A stretch of DNA of 64,000 nucleotides from Dioscorea cayenensis subsp. rotundata (Eukaryota > Streptophyta > Magnoliopsida > Dioscoreales > Dioscoreaceae): positions 2,942,054 through 3,006,053 of the forward strand of contig NC_052484.1 of NCBI RefSeq assembly GCF_009730915.1, written 5' to 3'. Shown here in pieces: positions 35,180 to 48,792 of this stretch. The notes beneath the pieces are model-generated. The model had not been told where the DNA came from, did not search any database, and saw nothing but the letters and a program-made list of their open reading frames with translations. Made by a program: the position numbers and the translations under genes. Within the stretch, counting starts at the first letter, position 1; every line of letters starts with the position of its first letter.

Positions 35180-36375
35180 TTAAATAATCTAATTTAGGGT
35201 TCAATTGTTCATGGCGTGATAATTTTGGGTTTGGGGTTTTTGGTTTTGGGATGAAGAATAAAAGAGGAAATTAGTAATTAATCATGAACGAACCCTAATT
35301 TTATGAGTTTCTTCTGACAATTTAAGGTTGATTATTTTTTGTTTGGTTTTGGGATAAGAGGAAAATCAGTGCTTTTATCATGCAAAAACCCTAATTTTAT
35401 TAATTTCTCTGGAAAATCTAAGCTTCATAATTTTTGGGTTGGGGTTTTGGGCTAAACACTAGTTCTAATTCATAAATGAACCCTAATTTCATGAATTTCT
35501 CTGGAAAAAATTCAAACTTGATAATTTAGAGTTTGGGGTTCTAGGGATGAACCATAAGAAGTTGAAACGAAACCCTAATTTTATTTATTTATTTTTTTGG
35601 GGTGGTGTTTGGGATAAACATTAGATCTAATTCATAAACGAACCCTAATTTCATGAATTTCTCTGGAAAAATTCAAACTTGATAATTTAGGGTTTGGGGG
35701 TTCTAGGGATGAACCATAAGAGGTAGAAATGGAACCCTAATTTTATGTTTTTTTGGGGGTTTTTGGGATAAAAATTAGTTCTAATTCATAAATGAACCCT
35801 AATTCATGAATTTCTCTGGAAAAAAAAATTCAAACTTAATAATTTAGGGTTTGGGGTTCTAGGGATGAACCATAAGAGGTAGAAATGGAACCCTAATTTT
35901 ATGTTTTTTGGGGTTTTGGGATAAAAATTAGTTCTAATTCATAAATGAACCCTAATTCATGAATTTCTCTGGAAAAAAAATTCAAACTTAATAATTTAGG
36001 GTTTGGGGTTCTAGGGATGAACCATAAGAGGTAGAAATGGAACCCTAATTTTATGTTTTTTGGGGTTTTGGGATAAAAATTAGTTCTAATTCATAAATGA
36101 ACCCTAATTCATGAATTTCTGGAAAAAAAAAATTCAAACTTGATAATTTAGGGTTTGGGGTTCTAGGGATGAACCATAAGAGGTAGAAATGGAGCCCTAA
36201 TTTTATGGTTTTTTTTTTTGGGTTGTGGGATAAACAATAGTTCTAAATCGTAAATAAACCCTAATTTCATGAATTTCTCTGAAAAAATTCAAATTTGATT
36301 ATTTAGGGTTTGGGGTCTAGGGATGAACCATAAGAGGTAGAAATTGAACCCTAGTTTTATGTTTTAGGGTTTGCA
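35180..36375 (+). repeat. Tandem array, ~150-160 bp unit, with repeated GAACCCTAAT
   Basis: Units are marked by GTTCTAGGGATGAACCATAA, starting near 35537, 35697, 35855, 36006 and 36156, with a last one near 36311. More diverged units lie upstream from about 35180. Each unit carries GAACCCTAAT words (telomere-like CCCTAA in isolation) and TTCATGAATTTCTCTGGAAAA. About six clear and two or three diverged copies are visible. It is not a gene or a CRISPR array. Confidence 0.9.
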
Positions 36376-36399
36376 TGATGAATGTTTTGATTAAAGAAC

Positions 36400-37760
36400 C
36401 CTAATTTGATCTGAGTTTAGGGTTTTAAGAATTGAGGAACAAAAATATAATGGAATAAAAAATAATAATAATATTGCTTTGAATTTAAGTTTTTGCTCTT
36501 TCTTATTGTATCAATTTTGTTTGTCTTTAAACTATTCTATTTTTTTGTTAACTTCAATTCCAATTATTTTCCATTTTTTTGTGAATATTTACAAAATCTC
36601 TAATAATAAGTTATCATTGAAACTATAATTTGTATAAAAATAAAAATACAAAAATACAAAAAAATACATAACCCTTGCTTTTCGTAGCCATCCATTGTAT
36701 TATTTAATATGCATAAAATGTTTCAATTTAACAACTAACAAATACTTTGTTGCATAACTTGGGCATGAGAATATAGTAGACAAAATCAGTCTATGAAGCC
36801 GACTTTTTCTCCTTGCATTGTGGCCCTAAATATCAAAAATGAAAATGAAAATGAAAATTCACAAGTATTAACACAAAGGAATATGTCAAGATTCTATCTT
36901 ATCAAAGCTAAATTTAAATATAAAGATTAATCATCCCATAAATCTTGTAAAGGTTTTCCAAAAAAAAAAAACCACTTTTATATATATATATATATATATA
37001 TATTGACAAATACGACAAGCACAATAGTCAGGGGCATATGCACAGTCAAAAATTAAACATATGCACAATCAAAAATTAAACATTCTGACTGTGTTGATAA
37101 TACGAGAATTGAGTTTTGCAAGTCTAAACCAATCTTTTGCATAAAAGTGAATACTTAATCCATTGAGTTGGCCTAATTTTAATTGTTACTTTTATTATGA
37201 AAAAAATTTCATATAATTTAATTTGGGATGTTTATTATTTAATTTACCCTCAAATTAACACAAATTAATATAAATGAGGAAACATAATTTCATTTTGCAT
37301 TATTCCTTTAGCTCTATGCACCTTTGTAATGCCAGAGTTGGTGTTTTTATTACCTTCTATATCTAAAGATTGAAGATTTGAATCAATGGCTTATTCATAT
37401 TTATCTATTCTAAAATAACTCATAACTGTGAGTTGGTATTTCATTTATTGACTCTATGGCATGCTCACATTTATAAAAAAAAATAATAATAATTAAAAAA
37501 AATTATCAAACAGATAATTTGTTTATTTCTCGAGTTTATACTAAATAATAAACAATACAAAACCAAATAACGATTTTATGTTTATTCGTTATGAGTAATT
37601 ATACATATAAATATATTATGCTACATTTTTCAAGCTAAAAATATATTGGAAGCAAAATAATAAAAAATATATCAAGTAAAGCAAACTTAATAATAACCTT
37701 GAATAAAATTTATAAAGAAAATATGTGTGACAAATTCAATAATCAATTTAAATTATTAAT
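36400..37760. other. AT-rich intergenic DNA, nothing recognised
   Basis: Only low-complexity AT-rich sequence and a (TA)n tract at about 36979-37002. The CTF8 3' flank lies at its right edge. Confidence 0.4.
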
Positions 37761-37780
37761 AATAATTATAAAAGATAAAA

Positions 37781-38254
37781 CTAATTCATTTTCTCACAAA
37801 TAAATAGTTTTTTTCCCCTTAAAAATAAAGATGAAAAATCCCTTGAAAAAAAAAATAGAGATTCAAATGGAAGAGAAGAAGAAGAAGAAGACTGACTTGA
37901 AATCAGGGCTTTAGGGCGGTTCTTGAAGAGGATTCGATGGCGAACAATGCCAATGACTTCCAATTCTACCCTTGGATTCTTCATCTCCTCATCATCATCA
38001 TCATTCTTGTGTTTCTTGAGAACCAGCAAGGGTTTCTTGAGGGCAATTTTGGAACCGGAGAGCTCGTGGTAGCCAATGGTGAAGGTGTAGGTTTCTTGCG
38101 AGGAAGAGGATGAGCGGCAGAGGTTGCCGATCTCGAGGCCTTCGATGCGTGTTCCGATGGATGACACCTGGCTCTCCACCACGCCCTGGAGCTCCACGAT
38201 CGCCCATTCTGAGCATCCGCCATTGCCGCACCTGCATTTCACTCTGATCTCCAT
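37781..38254 (-). CDS. CTF8: Chromosome transmission fidelity protein 8 (CTF8)
   Basis: CTF8 is a subunit of the alternative clamp loader CTF18-RFC (with CTF18 and DCC1), which loads PCNA and supports sister-chromatid cohesion in S phase. The single-exon frame begins at ATG 38254 (MEIRVKCRCGNGGCSEWAIV) and carries family motifs in order: ELQGVVES, IGNLCR, YTFTIGYHELSGSKIALKKP, LLVLKK, and VELEVIGIVRHRILFKNRPK, then ALISS. The 157-aa length includes a serine-rich, poorly conserved C-terminal tail, so the last ~35 residues may be read-through past a missed splice site. A longer upstream in-frame ATG exists (38458), but the sequence before 38254 is low-complexity, so the conserved start is preferred. 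E2F-like sites lie just upstream. Confidence 0.88.
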   Translation of the reverse strand: MEIRVKCRCGNGGCSEWAIVELQGVVESQVSSIGTRIEGLEIGNLCRSSSSSQETYTFTIGYHELSGSKIALKKPLLVLKKHKNDDDDEEMKNPRVELEVIGIVRHRILFKNRPKALISSQSSSSSSLPFESLFFFSRDFSSLFLRGKKLFICEKMN

Positions 38255-38336
38255 TTTCGCTCTCTCTCTCTCTCTTTCTTTTATTTTATTTTTTTTTTCT
38301 CTGTGTTTATTTATAGTGGTTTTGAGAGTTTGAAAA

Positions 38337-38368
38337 TTTCCCGCCATTTTCTTTGCTTTGGGCGGGAA
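38337..38368 (-). promoter_or_regulatory. Paired E2F-type sites upstream of CTF8
   Basis: TTTCCCGCC (38337-38345) matches the E2F consensus TTTSSCGC. GGCGGGAA (38361-38368) is an inverted E2F-like core. They lie about 83 and 107 bases before the CTF8 start. E2F sites are typical of plant S-phase genes, in agreement with the gene's role. This is motif evidence only. Confidence 0.55.
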
Positions 38369-38619
38369 GGAGGGGTTGTTTATAAAATATTTCGAAAAGA
38401 ACTCAAGTGGGTCCCAAATTTCCATTTCTGTCACTTTATTATTATTATTTTTATACATGTTATATTTTTTTTATTTTAATTAAATTTTTTGATAAATTAT
38501 TTTTTACTTTTATTCTGTATCTCTCTCTTTACAACAGGAAAGAGAATAATATATGGAGCTTGCGTAGTTCTTGTGAGGAACGAGTTTGGTGTTAGAAATT
38601 TATAAGTTGTGTTACAACT

Positions 38620-38790
38620 AGGAATGGGGGTGGGGCAGGACGGGGTGGGGAATGGGATCCCCGTCCCCATCCCCGCTCTCCACGGGGCGGGGATTCCCCG
38701 GTTAAAATTCCCCGCGGGGAAAAAATCCTCCCCCGCTCACTCTCCCGCGGGGATCCCCGCCCCACGGGGAATTCCCGCCCCGCCCAAAAT
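38620..38790. mobile_element. GC-rich GGGGCGGGGATCCCC island, probable transposon end
   Basis: A sharp GC-rich patch in AT-rich DNA, built from overlapping inverted words such as GGGATCCCCG, GGGGCGGGGA and CCCCGCGGGG. Similar GGGGATCCCCG-type clusters are common at plant transposon termini. The partner end was not found, so this is a solitary or truncated end. Confidence 0.4.
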
Positions 38791-39026
38791 ATTAATATAA
38801 AAATTTTCTATAAATAACTATAATATTTCTAATGCATTTATGTTACACATGCTAAAGATGCTATATACAATTGAAAATAAAAAATATAATGTATGATGAA
38901 AAAATCTAGACAAATGGATATTTGAATAAAAAAATATAATGCTTATATGTACCAACACATGGATATTTGAATAAAAAAAATCTAGACAAATTACAATTAC
39001 ATAATTATCCAATTCATTTAAATTCA

Positions 39027-39176
39027 ATGTTGTCAGACCCGGACCGGCCCGGCCGGTTCAACCGGAAAACCCGGGAACCGGCCATGTGGCCGGCCCGGGT
39101 ATACCCCATTGAATCGGGTATGGAAAAACCCGGTGTTAACCTTGTTGACCCGGCCGGGTCAATCGGGTCACAATAT
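39027..39176. mobile_element. CCGG-rich island, probable transposon end
   Basis: Dense inverted words (CCGGCCCGGCCGGTTCAACC, ACCCGGGAACCGG, GGCCGGGTC) lie in an AT-rich setting. Related GGTTCAACC words occur at 27.4-27.6 kb. No coding sequence and no clear partner end are visible. Confidence 0.4.
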
Positions 39177-39179
39177 TAG

Positions 39180-40580
39180 AGTTTTTTTTACAATTTTAAT
39201 AATTTATTATTATTTTTTCATTAGAAAATACAAAATCATGTATATTTATTAATATTATTTTTAATTTATAATCAATGAATGGAATTACAAAAAATATATA
39301 TATATCATAAATATACCAACAAAAAAATTAGCATTTAAAAATAAAATTTATTAATATGTTATGTAAATACTAAATACTTTCTAAAATTTAATTTATTAAA
39401 AAAATAAAACAATAAATGAGTGTAATTTTATTATAAAATATAAAAATAAAATATTCTAACTAAATAAAAAACTAAAATTCCACTTAACAAGAACGATATA
39501 AAATAAAATTAAAAAGTAAAAAAAATAACTAAAAGTGATACATGTTCACTTTTAAATAAGCCACATACGTAATTTAGGTCATGGCTTTTGCTATCGCTGT
39601 GGTACTTACTATGAAGGATTATTCAAGAGTACAAAATTAGATCTCACACATTTTTTCTTTGGTGTGTCACATCTATAACAATACTTAAAGAATTTTACAA
39701 TAATTTTACTAGAGAACGATTACATTCACTTCCTCTTAATTACTCCTTTACTTTTCATAACAACTCTTATGAACGTATACACATTTTGACATCCAAAGAT
39801 CTTCCCTTTTTATAAGCAAAGATTTTAAATAAAAACAACACTTAGGTGGCTCTAATTACACACAATGGTGGCTTCAAAAGTCAATAATAATGACTACTAA
39901 CCATTAACATGGCTGCAATGTCAAAATTAATGGCTACTAACAATTAACATGAGTGAGATTTTTTTTATTATTATTTGAACACATGGGCAACTAAATTTAT
40001 CTTAATTTTTTTAACATTTGTATCGGTTGGATGACAATCCAACTACTCTTCTCACACAATTCCCAAACAAAAAAAAATATATAATAACCCTCTCCTTGGT
40101 CTATCCAACTCTCTCACTTTCTTTTTCTCTTATGTTTTTTTTTTTATTTTTATATGTGCTCGTTCTATGGATGTCTGTAGATAACTTATATTATATATAT
40201 ATACTTATTTAAAAAATTATATTTATAACTAACTCATTATTTATTTAAATATCAAAATTACCTAAAATACTGTTATTTTATGGAATAATTTTAATAAGCA
40301 AATTGCAAAAATACCAAAATTTATTTATTCTACTATTTTAGTTAACAAAGTTGAGAAAGAGAATCGCATGCCATAAGAAAGGGATCTACAAAATATTCAA
40401 ATAAGGTGATCATATGCAACTTCAAAGTATTTTTTTAATTAAGAAAAAAACAAATGTACAAGGAGTTAGAGATACAACAATAGGTCCACTAGACATGGAT
40501 AACAAATGAAAACAAAGAAAACCGTTAAACAAAAAACTACAACTACATGAAAAGAAGGAGCCCTCCTGAATAAAAATGGT
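39180..40580. other. AT-rich spacer left of the hAT element
   Basis: No gene is seen. The left terminus of the hAT element should lie here, but I could not find the CAGGG-type end. Confidence 0.4.
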
Positions 40581-40586
40581 AGAAGC

Positions 40587-43076
40587 TCAGCAAAGAGTCT
40601 TTGATGTAGTATCTTGTGTTAGCATTATTCGATAGCTCTGCAAACATTGTAGGATCGCCTCATTATCAATAGTTGCAAAAACCTCTTTCTCAATATAGAC
40701 AATCATGTTATCATTCATCCACTCGTCTCCCATTTTGTTACGCAAGTCAGTTTTCACAATATTCATTGCCGAAAATGCCCTCTCAACACTAGCTGTTGCA
40801 ACTAGCAAAACCAATGGCAGCTCAATAAGACGATAAACGAGGGGGAAAATAGTACATTTGCCAATATCAACCATCTTTATAGCAAAATCTCCCAAGTCCC
40901 CGATATTTGCAAAATCATCATCATGTCGCACATCATAAATGAAAGTAGCAAGTTGATCCTCAAGCATCATACGTTCAATCACTGAGAAGTCTTCAGGGTA
41001 CAACTCTGCAAGATGGAGTAGCTTATGGATGTTGAATTTAGAAAATGAGTTCTTAGGATCAAAGCATGATACCAAAAGAAGTAACTCCGTGCTAGCTTCA
41101 GGAAAGCGGTTGAGCATTTCTTGAGAAATCAAATTAATAACCTAACATTGAAATAATGATAAAATAGAGAGAAAATATTAATAAAAAGAATAAATTAATG
41201 AGATTTATAAAACTATAATAAATACAAAAAATAATTACCTCACAAAAAATCTCTACACGATAATGGTGAAAATGAGTAATGAATTGTCCTTCCAGCCTAG
41301 AACGACCACGAATTGGCATATTATCCTCCATATTAGGCACATCGATTGAGTTCCCCTTACAAAAAGAGGTAACTTCTCCCAAAAACTCCTTCCATCCTGT
41401 CTCCCTAAAGTGTTGAAGACGAGCTTTCACCACTTCAATCAATCGCATGGCTTGAACAATATTTTGGTCCTTTTGTTGTAACGCAAGTGACAACTCATTT
41501 GTCATCCCCAATAAACGCCTCATCAAGTACATCACAAATACAAACTGATAATTCTCCATTTTTTCAATCAAACTTGTCACTATACCTCTATTATTACTAG
41601 AAGTCCCATCATCATGCACATTTTGGAGTACCTCTAAAATTGAGCTCCACATAGAAATTAGCAGGAGAATTGTAGTGTAATGCGATCCCCAACGAGTATC
41701 CCCTGGTCATGCTAAACTGGATTCTTGATTTTTTTTTTCTTTACTACTGATTATCTCCGCTTTCTCTAATTGCTCAACCAATCTATCATGATGATGTTAC
41801 CGAAGTTGATCTCTCCTTTTACATGATGCTTTGATGGCATTAACAATCATATTAACATATTGGAAAAAATCACGCACAATTGGATTCTCTTTAACAACCG
41901 CAACAACCACTAATTGTAGTTGGTGAGCAAAACAATGTACATATCTTGCATATGGATTTTCTTTTAAAATAAGTGCTTTCAAACCATTGAATTCACCTCG
42001 CATATTTGAAGCCCCATCATATCCGTGCCCTCTTAACCTCGAAAGAGACAACTTGTATTTAGCAAATAAACAATCAATGACATTCTTTAAAGAAATTGCA
42101 GAGGTATCAAGCACATGAACCAATGCAAGGAATCACTCTATCACATGTCCATTCTTATTCACATATCATAAAACAACTCTCATTTGTTGCTTTATTGAAG
42201 CATCTCGGGCTTCATCAACCATAAGAGAAAAATAATTATCCCCAATATCATCAACAATAACACGTGTAATCTCCATTGCACAAGCATTTGCCAACTCCTT
42301 TTGAATTTTTGGGGAAGTCAATTGATTGTTTCCAGGGGCATTTTGATTGACTGTCTTCCAAACTTCTTCATTTCGTAGGCTATACCAATCAAGCAACTCA
42401 AGAAAATTGCCTTTGTTTAGTGAATTTGAAGACTCATCATTTCCACGGAAAGGTAAACCTTGCTTCAAGAGAAAACAAGTCACACTTAAAATTGCCGTCA
42501 AATGAATACGATATGCAACCTCCATCTCATGTGAATGTGTAGCCAACAAGTGTGACACACTTTGTCTTTGACTTTGGAACCCTTGAAATTTTACTCTTGC
42601 ATCATTATACATACTATTTATGGTACCGATATGTTCTACAAATCTTTCCAATGCTTTTTTCCAATTATTGAATCCCATTTTAGTGAATGCATCTTTTCCC
42701 ATTCGACTTCCTCTACTTATCTTGAAAAGATAACACCAAAAACAAAATGCCGCATCTTTTGTCATACTATACTCCAACCATGGATGTTGTTTAAACCAAG
42801 CATCTTGAAAACTTCTCTTTTATTTGCTATAATCTTTTTGTGGAAAATTGTGGCCAATTGGTTGACATGGGCCTCTATTCAAATACTCTCTTCTAACTTG
42901 ATCTATAATTCCAATATCAAAGTCTTCAATTGGTTTTCGTATCCGGGGTCACTAATAATGTTGTTGAAATTAAAATTTGTATTAATGTTCTCCTCGCTTG
43001 ATTTAGAATCCAATGGTAGTTTAGGAGTATTTGATGACTCTCCACTCTTTGGTCTTTTGATCAAAAATTTGTCCAT
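40587..43076 (-). pseudogene. hAT transposase, DUF4371/hAT-C (ZMYM1-like) type
   Basis: The start ATG is at 43076 (MDKFLIKRPKSGESSNTP). Domains in order: a TTF-type zinc-finger region (about 42870-42650) including KDAAFCFWCYLFK, DUF4371 and the transposase core with DNYFSLMVDEARDAS and LRGHGYDGASNMRGEFNGLK (about 42040-41980), and NPYARYVHCFAHQLQLVVVA. The last part is the hAT dimerisation domain (40860-40680) with VATASVERAFSAMNIVKTDL. A normal-looking intron (about 41239-41138) is present. The frame is broken by stops at about 42170, 42135, 41800 and 41708, which sit where Arg or Gln is expected and mostly read TGA in place of CGA. It is younger than the copy at 2.2-4.7 kb but probably inactive. 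Confidence 0.88.
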
Positions 43077-43079
43077 GAT

Positions 43080-44271
43080 CTATAAAAAAAATAAGTAAAA
43101 AAAACTTAAATTATAGACTATAAAAAAATAACAAGCAAAAAAGTTAATCATGACACAACTAACATCATTAGAAGAATCAAACACAAAATTGGTTGAACAT
43201 GGTAATGCTAACATTCATGCATCTAAATGATTGAATATGTCTTATGAAACCAATTTTGTTATGTTATTGAATCCATTTTGTTATGTGTCAATGAATATGA
43301 AACCTTAGGCAATTAGTATAACTTGTCTTATTAAAGTCTATCTTGTTATACATTTTGCTATATAGGTTTAACACTAAACATTATTTAATTATACACATAT
43401 ACATTATGATATATATTAATATTTGATATTCTCAACATTTTAACTCATTGAGACATTTAATCAAACACATTGTGGGCATATTTATAAAAGTGAAGTTTAA
43501 CATTCATGTTCTATTTTTTCACCCATGAATTTTTCATTCTTATTTCAAGGAGTAATACATTCATTCTCATGGCAATAATAAAAATAATACTAATGTAATA
43601 TATTCACTATTATCTCCAAGACTCTAGGATAGTTAGACTCCAAGCAACCAATATTCAAGATTTTGAAATCAGGAAACAGAATTTCAAGGAGCTGTTTTGA
43701 TAACTTGTAGCCCCATGTGCTGGCCGGCCCACAACCACAAGGATTTTTGCTTTTAGTTTTTTATTCAGTTACATTAGTTTTTTTATTTTTTTCCCATTAA
43801 AGTCTTAAAGAAATTAATGAAAATTTGAAAAAAAGGGCTGAAGTAGTGAAGTTGATAAATGGGGCCGGTTATAATTAAGTTGTGGGCCCACATCACATGC
43901 TAAGCAACTCAATATCATTGAAGTTCAAGCCATCATCATTCATGATTCATCTATTCATGAGCAGCATCTTCATCCTCATCCAAGACTTCAACTTCAAGTC
44001 TCATGACTCCTATGATCCCATGATCCCATGATTCCCATCAATTGCTTTGCTAATTGCCGAAGAAGGGCTGGCGGTTGCCATCGGCCGGGAACGTCGAGCA
44101 AAGCTGCAAAGGAGGGCTTGAAGCTTGCCGCTGGTTGGGTTGCTCGGCCACCAAGGAGGCTGACCGGCCTCCAAGAGGGGGCTGGTTTTTGGGTCTTCCG
44201 ACCACTAAAGAAGACCACCGATGGCTGAGGGGAGGCTGAAACCCCTGTTAGCCCCCTTAGTTCCGTCCCTG
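43080..44271 (-). mobile_element. 5' non-coding part and terminus of the hAT element
   Basis: On the minus strand the element starts CAGGGACGGAACTAAGGGGG (44271 to 44252), a typical hAT end. Reading inward there is a GC-rich subterminal region (44230-44040), then AT-rich sequence to the transposase start at 43076. The 8 bases after the end are AATAAACA; the matching left copy was not located. Short frames in the GC-rich part are not genes. Confidence 0.6.
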
Positions 44272-44274
44272 AAT

Positions 44275-44940
44275 AAACATGTGAAGAATTCTAATCATAA
44301 AGGAAAAGGATGGAAGCGTGCGAGATTTAAAAATTCGATCATTTCACTCCAACTAAATTGACATAATAATGGTTTTAGAAGCAAGTCCCAAGTTTGACTT
44401 TGAATCTCCAAGGTCTCCAAAAGGTCTATGATAAATGTGGAATTGTTAGGTTGGTCACAGAGTTAACCAAAAAGAGACGAAATACGTGGTAAAGAGATAA
44501 GGAAAAATAAATGATCCACTACCTTAATTGCTATATGGCATAAAACACATATAGCAATTTGGGAGTTTGTTATATTTTCTAATAGTCAGATTTTAAAAAA
44601 GTAAGAATTCTGTTATCCTAAACTAACCAATTGAAAGTTTTAATTTTGTGAATATAAATACTATTTTAGATAAGTGTGGTAATATAGTATTAAAAGCCAC
44701 TCATTATTCAATATAATTTTATGTTGAAAGTATAACCATAAGTCTGAGAGTTGTTTTCTTGAAAACACTCTTACACCCTATTAATGACATTTGAGCAATA
44801 TTTTTTTTATTTTTCTTTATTGTAATTTGTTTCCAGAAGTTTTTTTTTTAATATATATATATATATATATAACAAAGCAATGTTTTAATGCAAACGTAAA
44901 TATATATATATATATATATAATCAATAATTTCTCTTCTCT
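44275..44940. other. Intergenic DNA before RPL13
   Basis: AT-rich. The part from about 44450 to 44780, starting TGTTAGGTTGG, has LTR-like style, but no end or target duplication could be shown. (TA)n tracts lie at about 44853-44870 and 44901-44920. Confidence 0.35.
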
Positions 44941-44975
44941 TGATTTGAGAGAAAAAGGGTATTTCAGTAATTTTC

Positions 44976-45013
44976 TATATAAACACAGCAAAGATGATAA
45001 AAAGTTAGGGTTT
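44976..45013 (+). promoter_or_regulatory. RPL13 core promoter: TATA box and telo-box
   Basis: TATATAAA (44976-44983) is followed about 22 bases later by TTAGGGTTT (45005-45013), a telo-box. Telo-boxes near the transcription start are typical of plant ribosomal-protein and translation genes. A leader exon (roughly 45010-45066) and a long 5' UTR intron ending at CAG 46804-46806 would precede the start codon. Confidence 0.6.
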
Positions 45014-45069
45014 TGCAGCGCTTCCATATTAGCGCTGTGGCGGCCGCGAGAAAACGAGAAGCTCCACAG

Positions 45070-45330
45070 CGGTGATCCAGTAAGGTTCTCTCTCTTTTCG
45101 AAAGATCAAAGTATTCTCTTTGTTTAATTCTATGATCTCAGTGTATTTCATTGGATTTCTGCTTCGAAAACTCAGATTTTGATATATATATATATTTGTT
45201 TTTAATCTTCCGCTGTTAAAGTTCTGGTGAGGTTCTCTCGTTTCAATAAATCGAAGCATCTTCTTTGTGTAATTTGATCATTACAATGAACTACAGGGAA
45301 TTTTTTCTTCGAAAGCTCGGATTTTTATCG
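45070..45330 (+). repeat. Diverged ~155-bp duplication in the RPL13 leader intron
   Basis: The block GGTTCTCTC...TTCGAAA...CTCAGATTTT (45074-45180) recurs as GGTTCTCTCG...TTCGAAAGCTCGGATTTTT (45230-45325). The two halves share the order TCTCTTTGT, AATT..ATGAT and CTTCGAAA. The region is probably a duplicated intron segment. Confidence 0.5.
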
Positions 45331-46810
45331 ATTTTTCGTAATTTTTTTTTTCATTTTTTTCGGTGCTGAAATCTCTAAATGTTCTTCATTGATGTTCATA
45401 CTTTGTGTTTTTCTAGAGTTTTGTTCAAGCGGCCTCTTATTCATAGATCCATGGCTTTTATGGGATCAGTTCTTATTGTTCTAAAGTTTAATCATCTGCA
45501 CATAATCTTCACATTATACGTTTTGTTAATGTATATAAACTTGTTTTTTCTTTGATATATCATCATTTCTCTGATGAAAATTGCTCAATAACATTGATTT
45601 ATGATTTATTATCCTTTTTTTATTATTTATTTATTTATTTATTTTTTTTTTTGTATATACATCAACAAGCTTCCAAGTATGCAGATATTTTATAATTTAC
45701 TTGAAATGCTTGTTAACTTGAGTTCGAGACTTAGAAATTGCTGCATTGTAAATATCTTTTGTTTTGGGATGGTGTGGATAGTTTATTTTATACTTGGCTT
45801 TTGAGTGTAATGGTATGAGATTTGTACTGTATGGAGGATTTTGTTAATACGGTCTGTTTATCATAAGAAATTATAGCTGAAAAATAGTTTTGTAAATTCT
45901 GATCTGTTTGAGCAATGTTGATAAATATCGAGTGTTGCATATAACAAAGTATTCATTCAGCACAGAATACTTGACACCCTAAATACGTAGATCGTTGTAT
46001 TGCTGTCCTTATATAAGGGTGTGCCAAAATTTTGCAGTAAGCAACCATTGATAGGTGGACCATTGATGAGATTCCATAACAGGTCTTTCTTTTGACCCAA
46101 TCTATTTGTGTAACTTGCTATGATGTTATCTAGAAAAGGAAAGGAAATTGTACCCAACAGCAACTTATATTCAAACCAATGGCTGATGATAGAACTAGAA
46201 TAGAGATACTTTGTTCCACGTGTTGTGTTTCTAGCAATTTCTGATTTTAATAATCCTTAGCCTGATATTTCTAAATCTGAACAGTGGAAACTCTGGGGCT
46301 TTGTAATATTTGATTGATTGCAGTTCTGTATCTTTGATTTACTGTAGAGGCTCTTTATGGATATATTGACATAATGTTCCCAGCAAAAATGATTGTTTTT
46401 GCATAGCTCAACTAGTTTTCCATATAATTCAGAAGATTTGTATTGTTTGTCATTCAAAGCAAAATCTGCCTAATGGAAGATGGAACCTACACTGCATGAT
46501 GTTTACATGGCTTTAAAGATTAAAAGGTTATTTTGTTTTGGGAAATATTATATTGTAGAGCTGTTTTCTTTTAAATTTTTTTTGCCCTTTTTGGGAAGTT
46601 AAATTTTTTACCTTGATATAATTTGCTCAAACAGCATATGAGCACAGCACTGTATGTTGAGCATGGTCATAATCTTAATGTAACAACAATGATGTTTATA
46701 GAAGATGAGTTATTGCAGTGCTTGTGGAATACAGATTTTAAATTATCTTACTGCCTTTTCTGGTTTTTTTAACTTGTATGTCTCTTATTCCCATATTTAT
46801 CTCCAGGTGA

Positions 46811-48221
<1,411 letters not shown>

Positions 48222-48792
48222 AATCCAATCCCTCACTGTCCTAAAATACTAAACTTATTGCGGTTTATTTCAATTTGACTGTTCTGTTCATCAGTTTTGT
48301 TTGTTAAGACTCATGAGATATTAGCAACCTGTTTTGACCTATTTTTTCAATCCACTGTTTTTCCATCCTCACAATTGACTTCTTGTAAGCTCTAGTCTTG
48401 TGAAGTGCCTTCAAATCTATTTTTAAAGGAAAACAATTGACTAATACTTCTCAATATTATTTATTAATAATAAAATATTTTTGTATATATTCATCAGGCC
48501 TAAATTCCATTTTTATAAAACCATTTATTAACCATAATTTAAATTTTTCAACTCCAAATATAAATCAGTTATTTGAGAAGGAAAAAGGAAAAATATTTGT
48601 TAAATTTAAAAAAAAAGACAAGTTTATCTGATGATGCCACAACACATGAACAAACCAAACACACAAATCCACATCACATGACCTCCACAACTTTCTTGCA
48701 AGTAATCCATCGTCTTCTTCCACATGAACATATACAAAAATTGAATCCCTAATCCTTGCCTTCCATTGACACTCTGCAATCCCTCTCCTCCA

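Noticed and set aside
35180..36375. CRISPR-like array
   Set aside because: The units are ~150 bp, contiguous and diverged, in a plant nuclear context; there is no short repeat/unique spacer pattern.
37781..38458. 225-aa version of CTF8 starting at 38458
   Set aside because: The first 68 residues are low-complexity and the conserved protein starts at the Met at 38254, with E2F-like sites lying in the extra segment.
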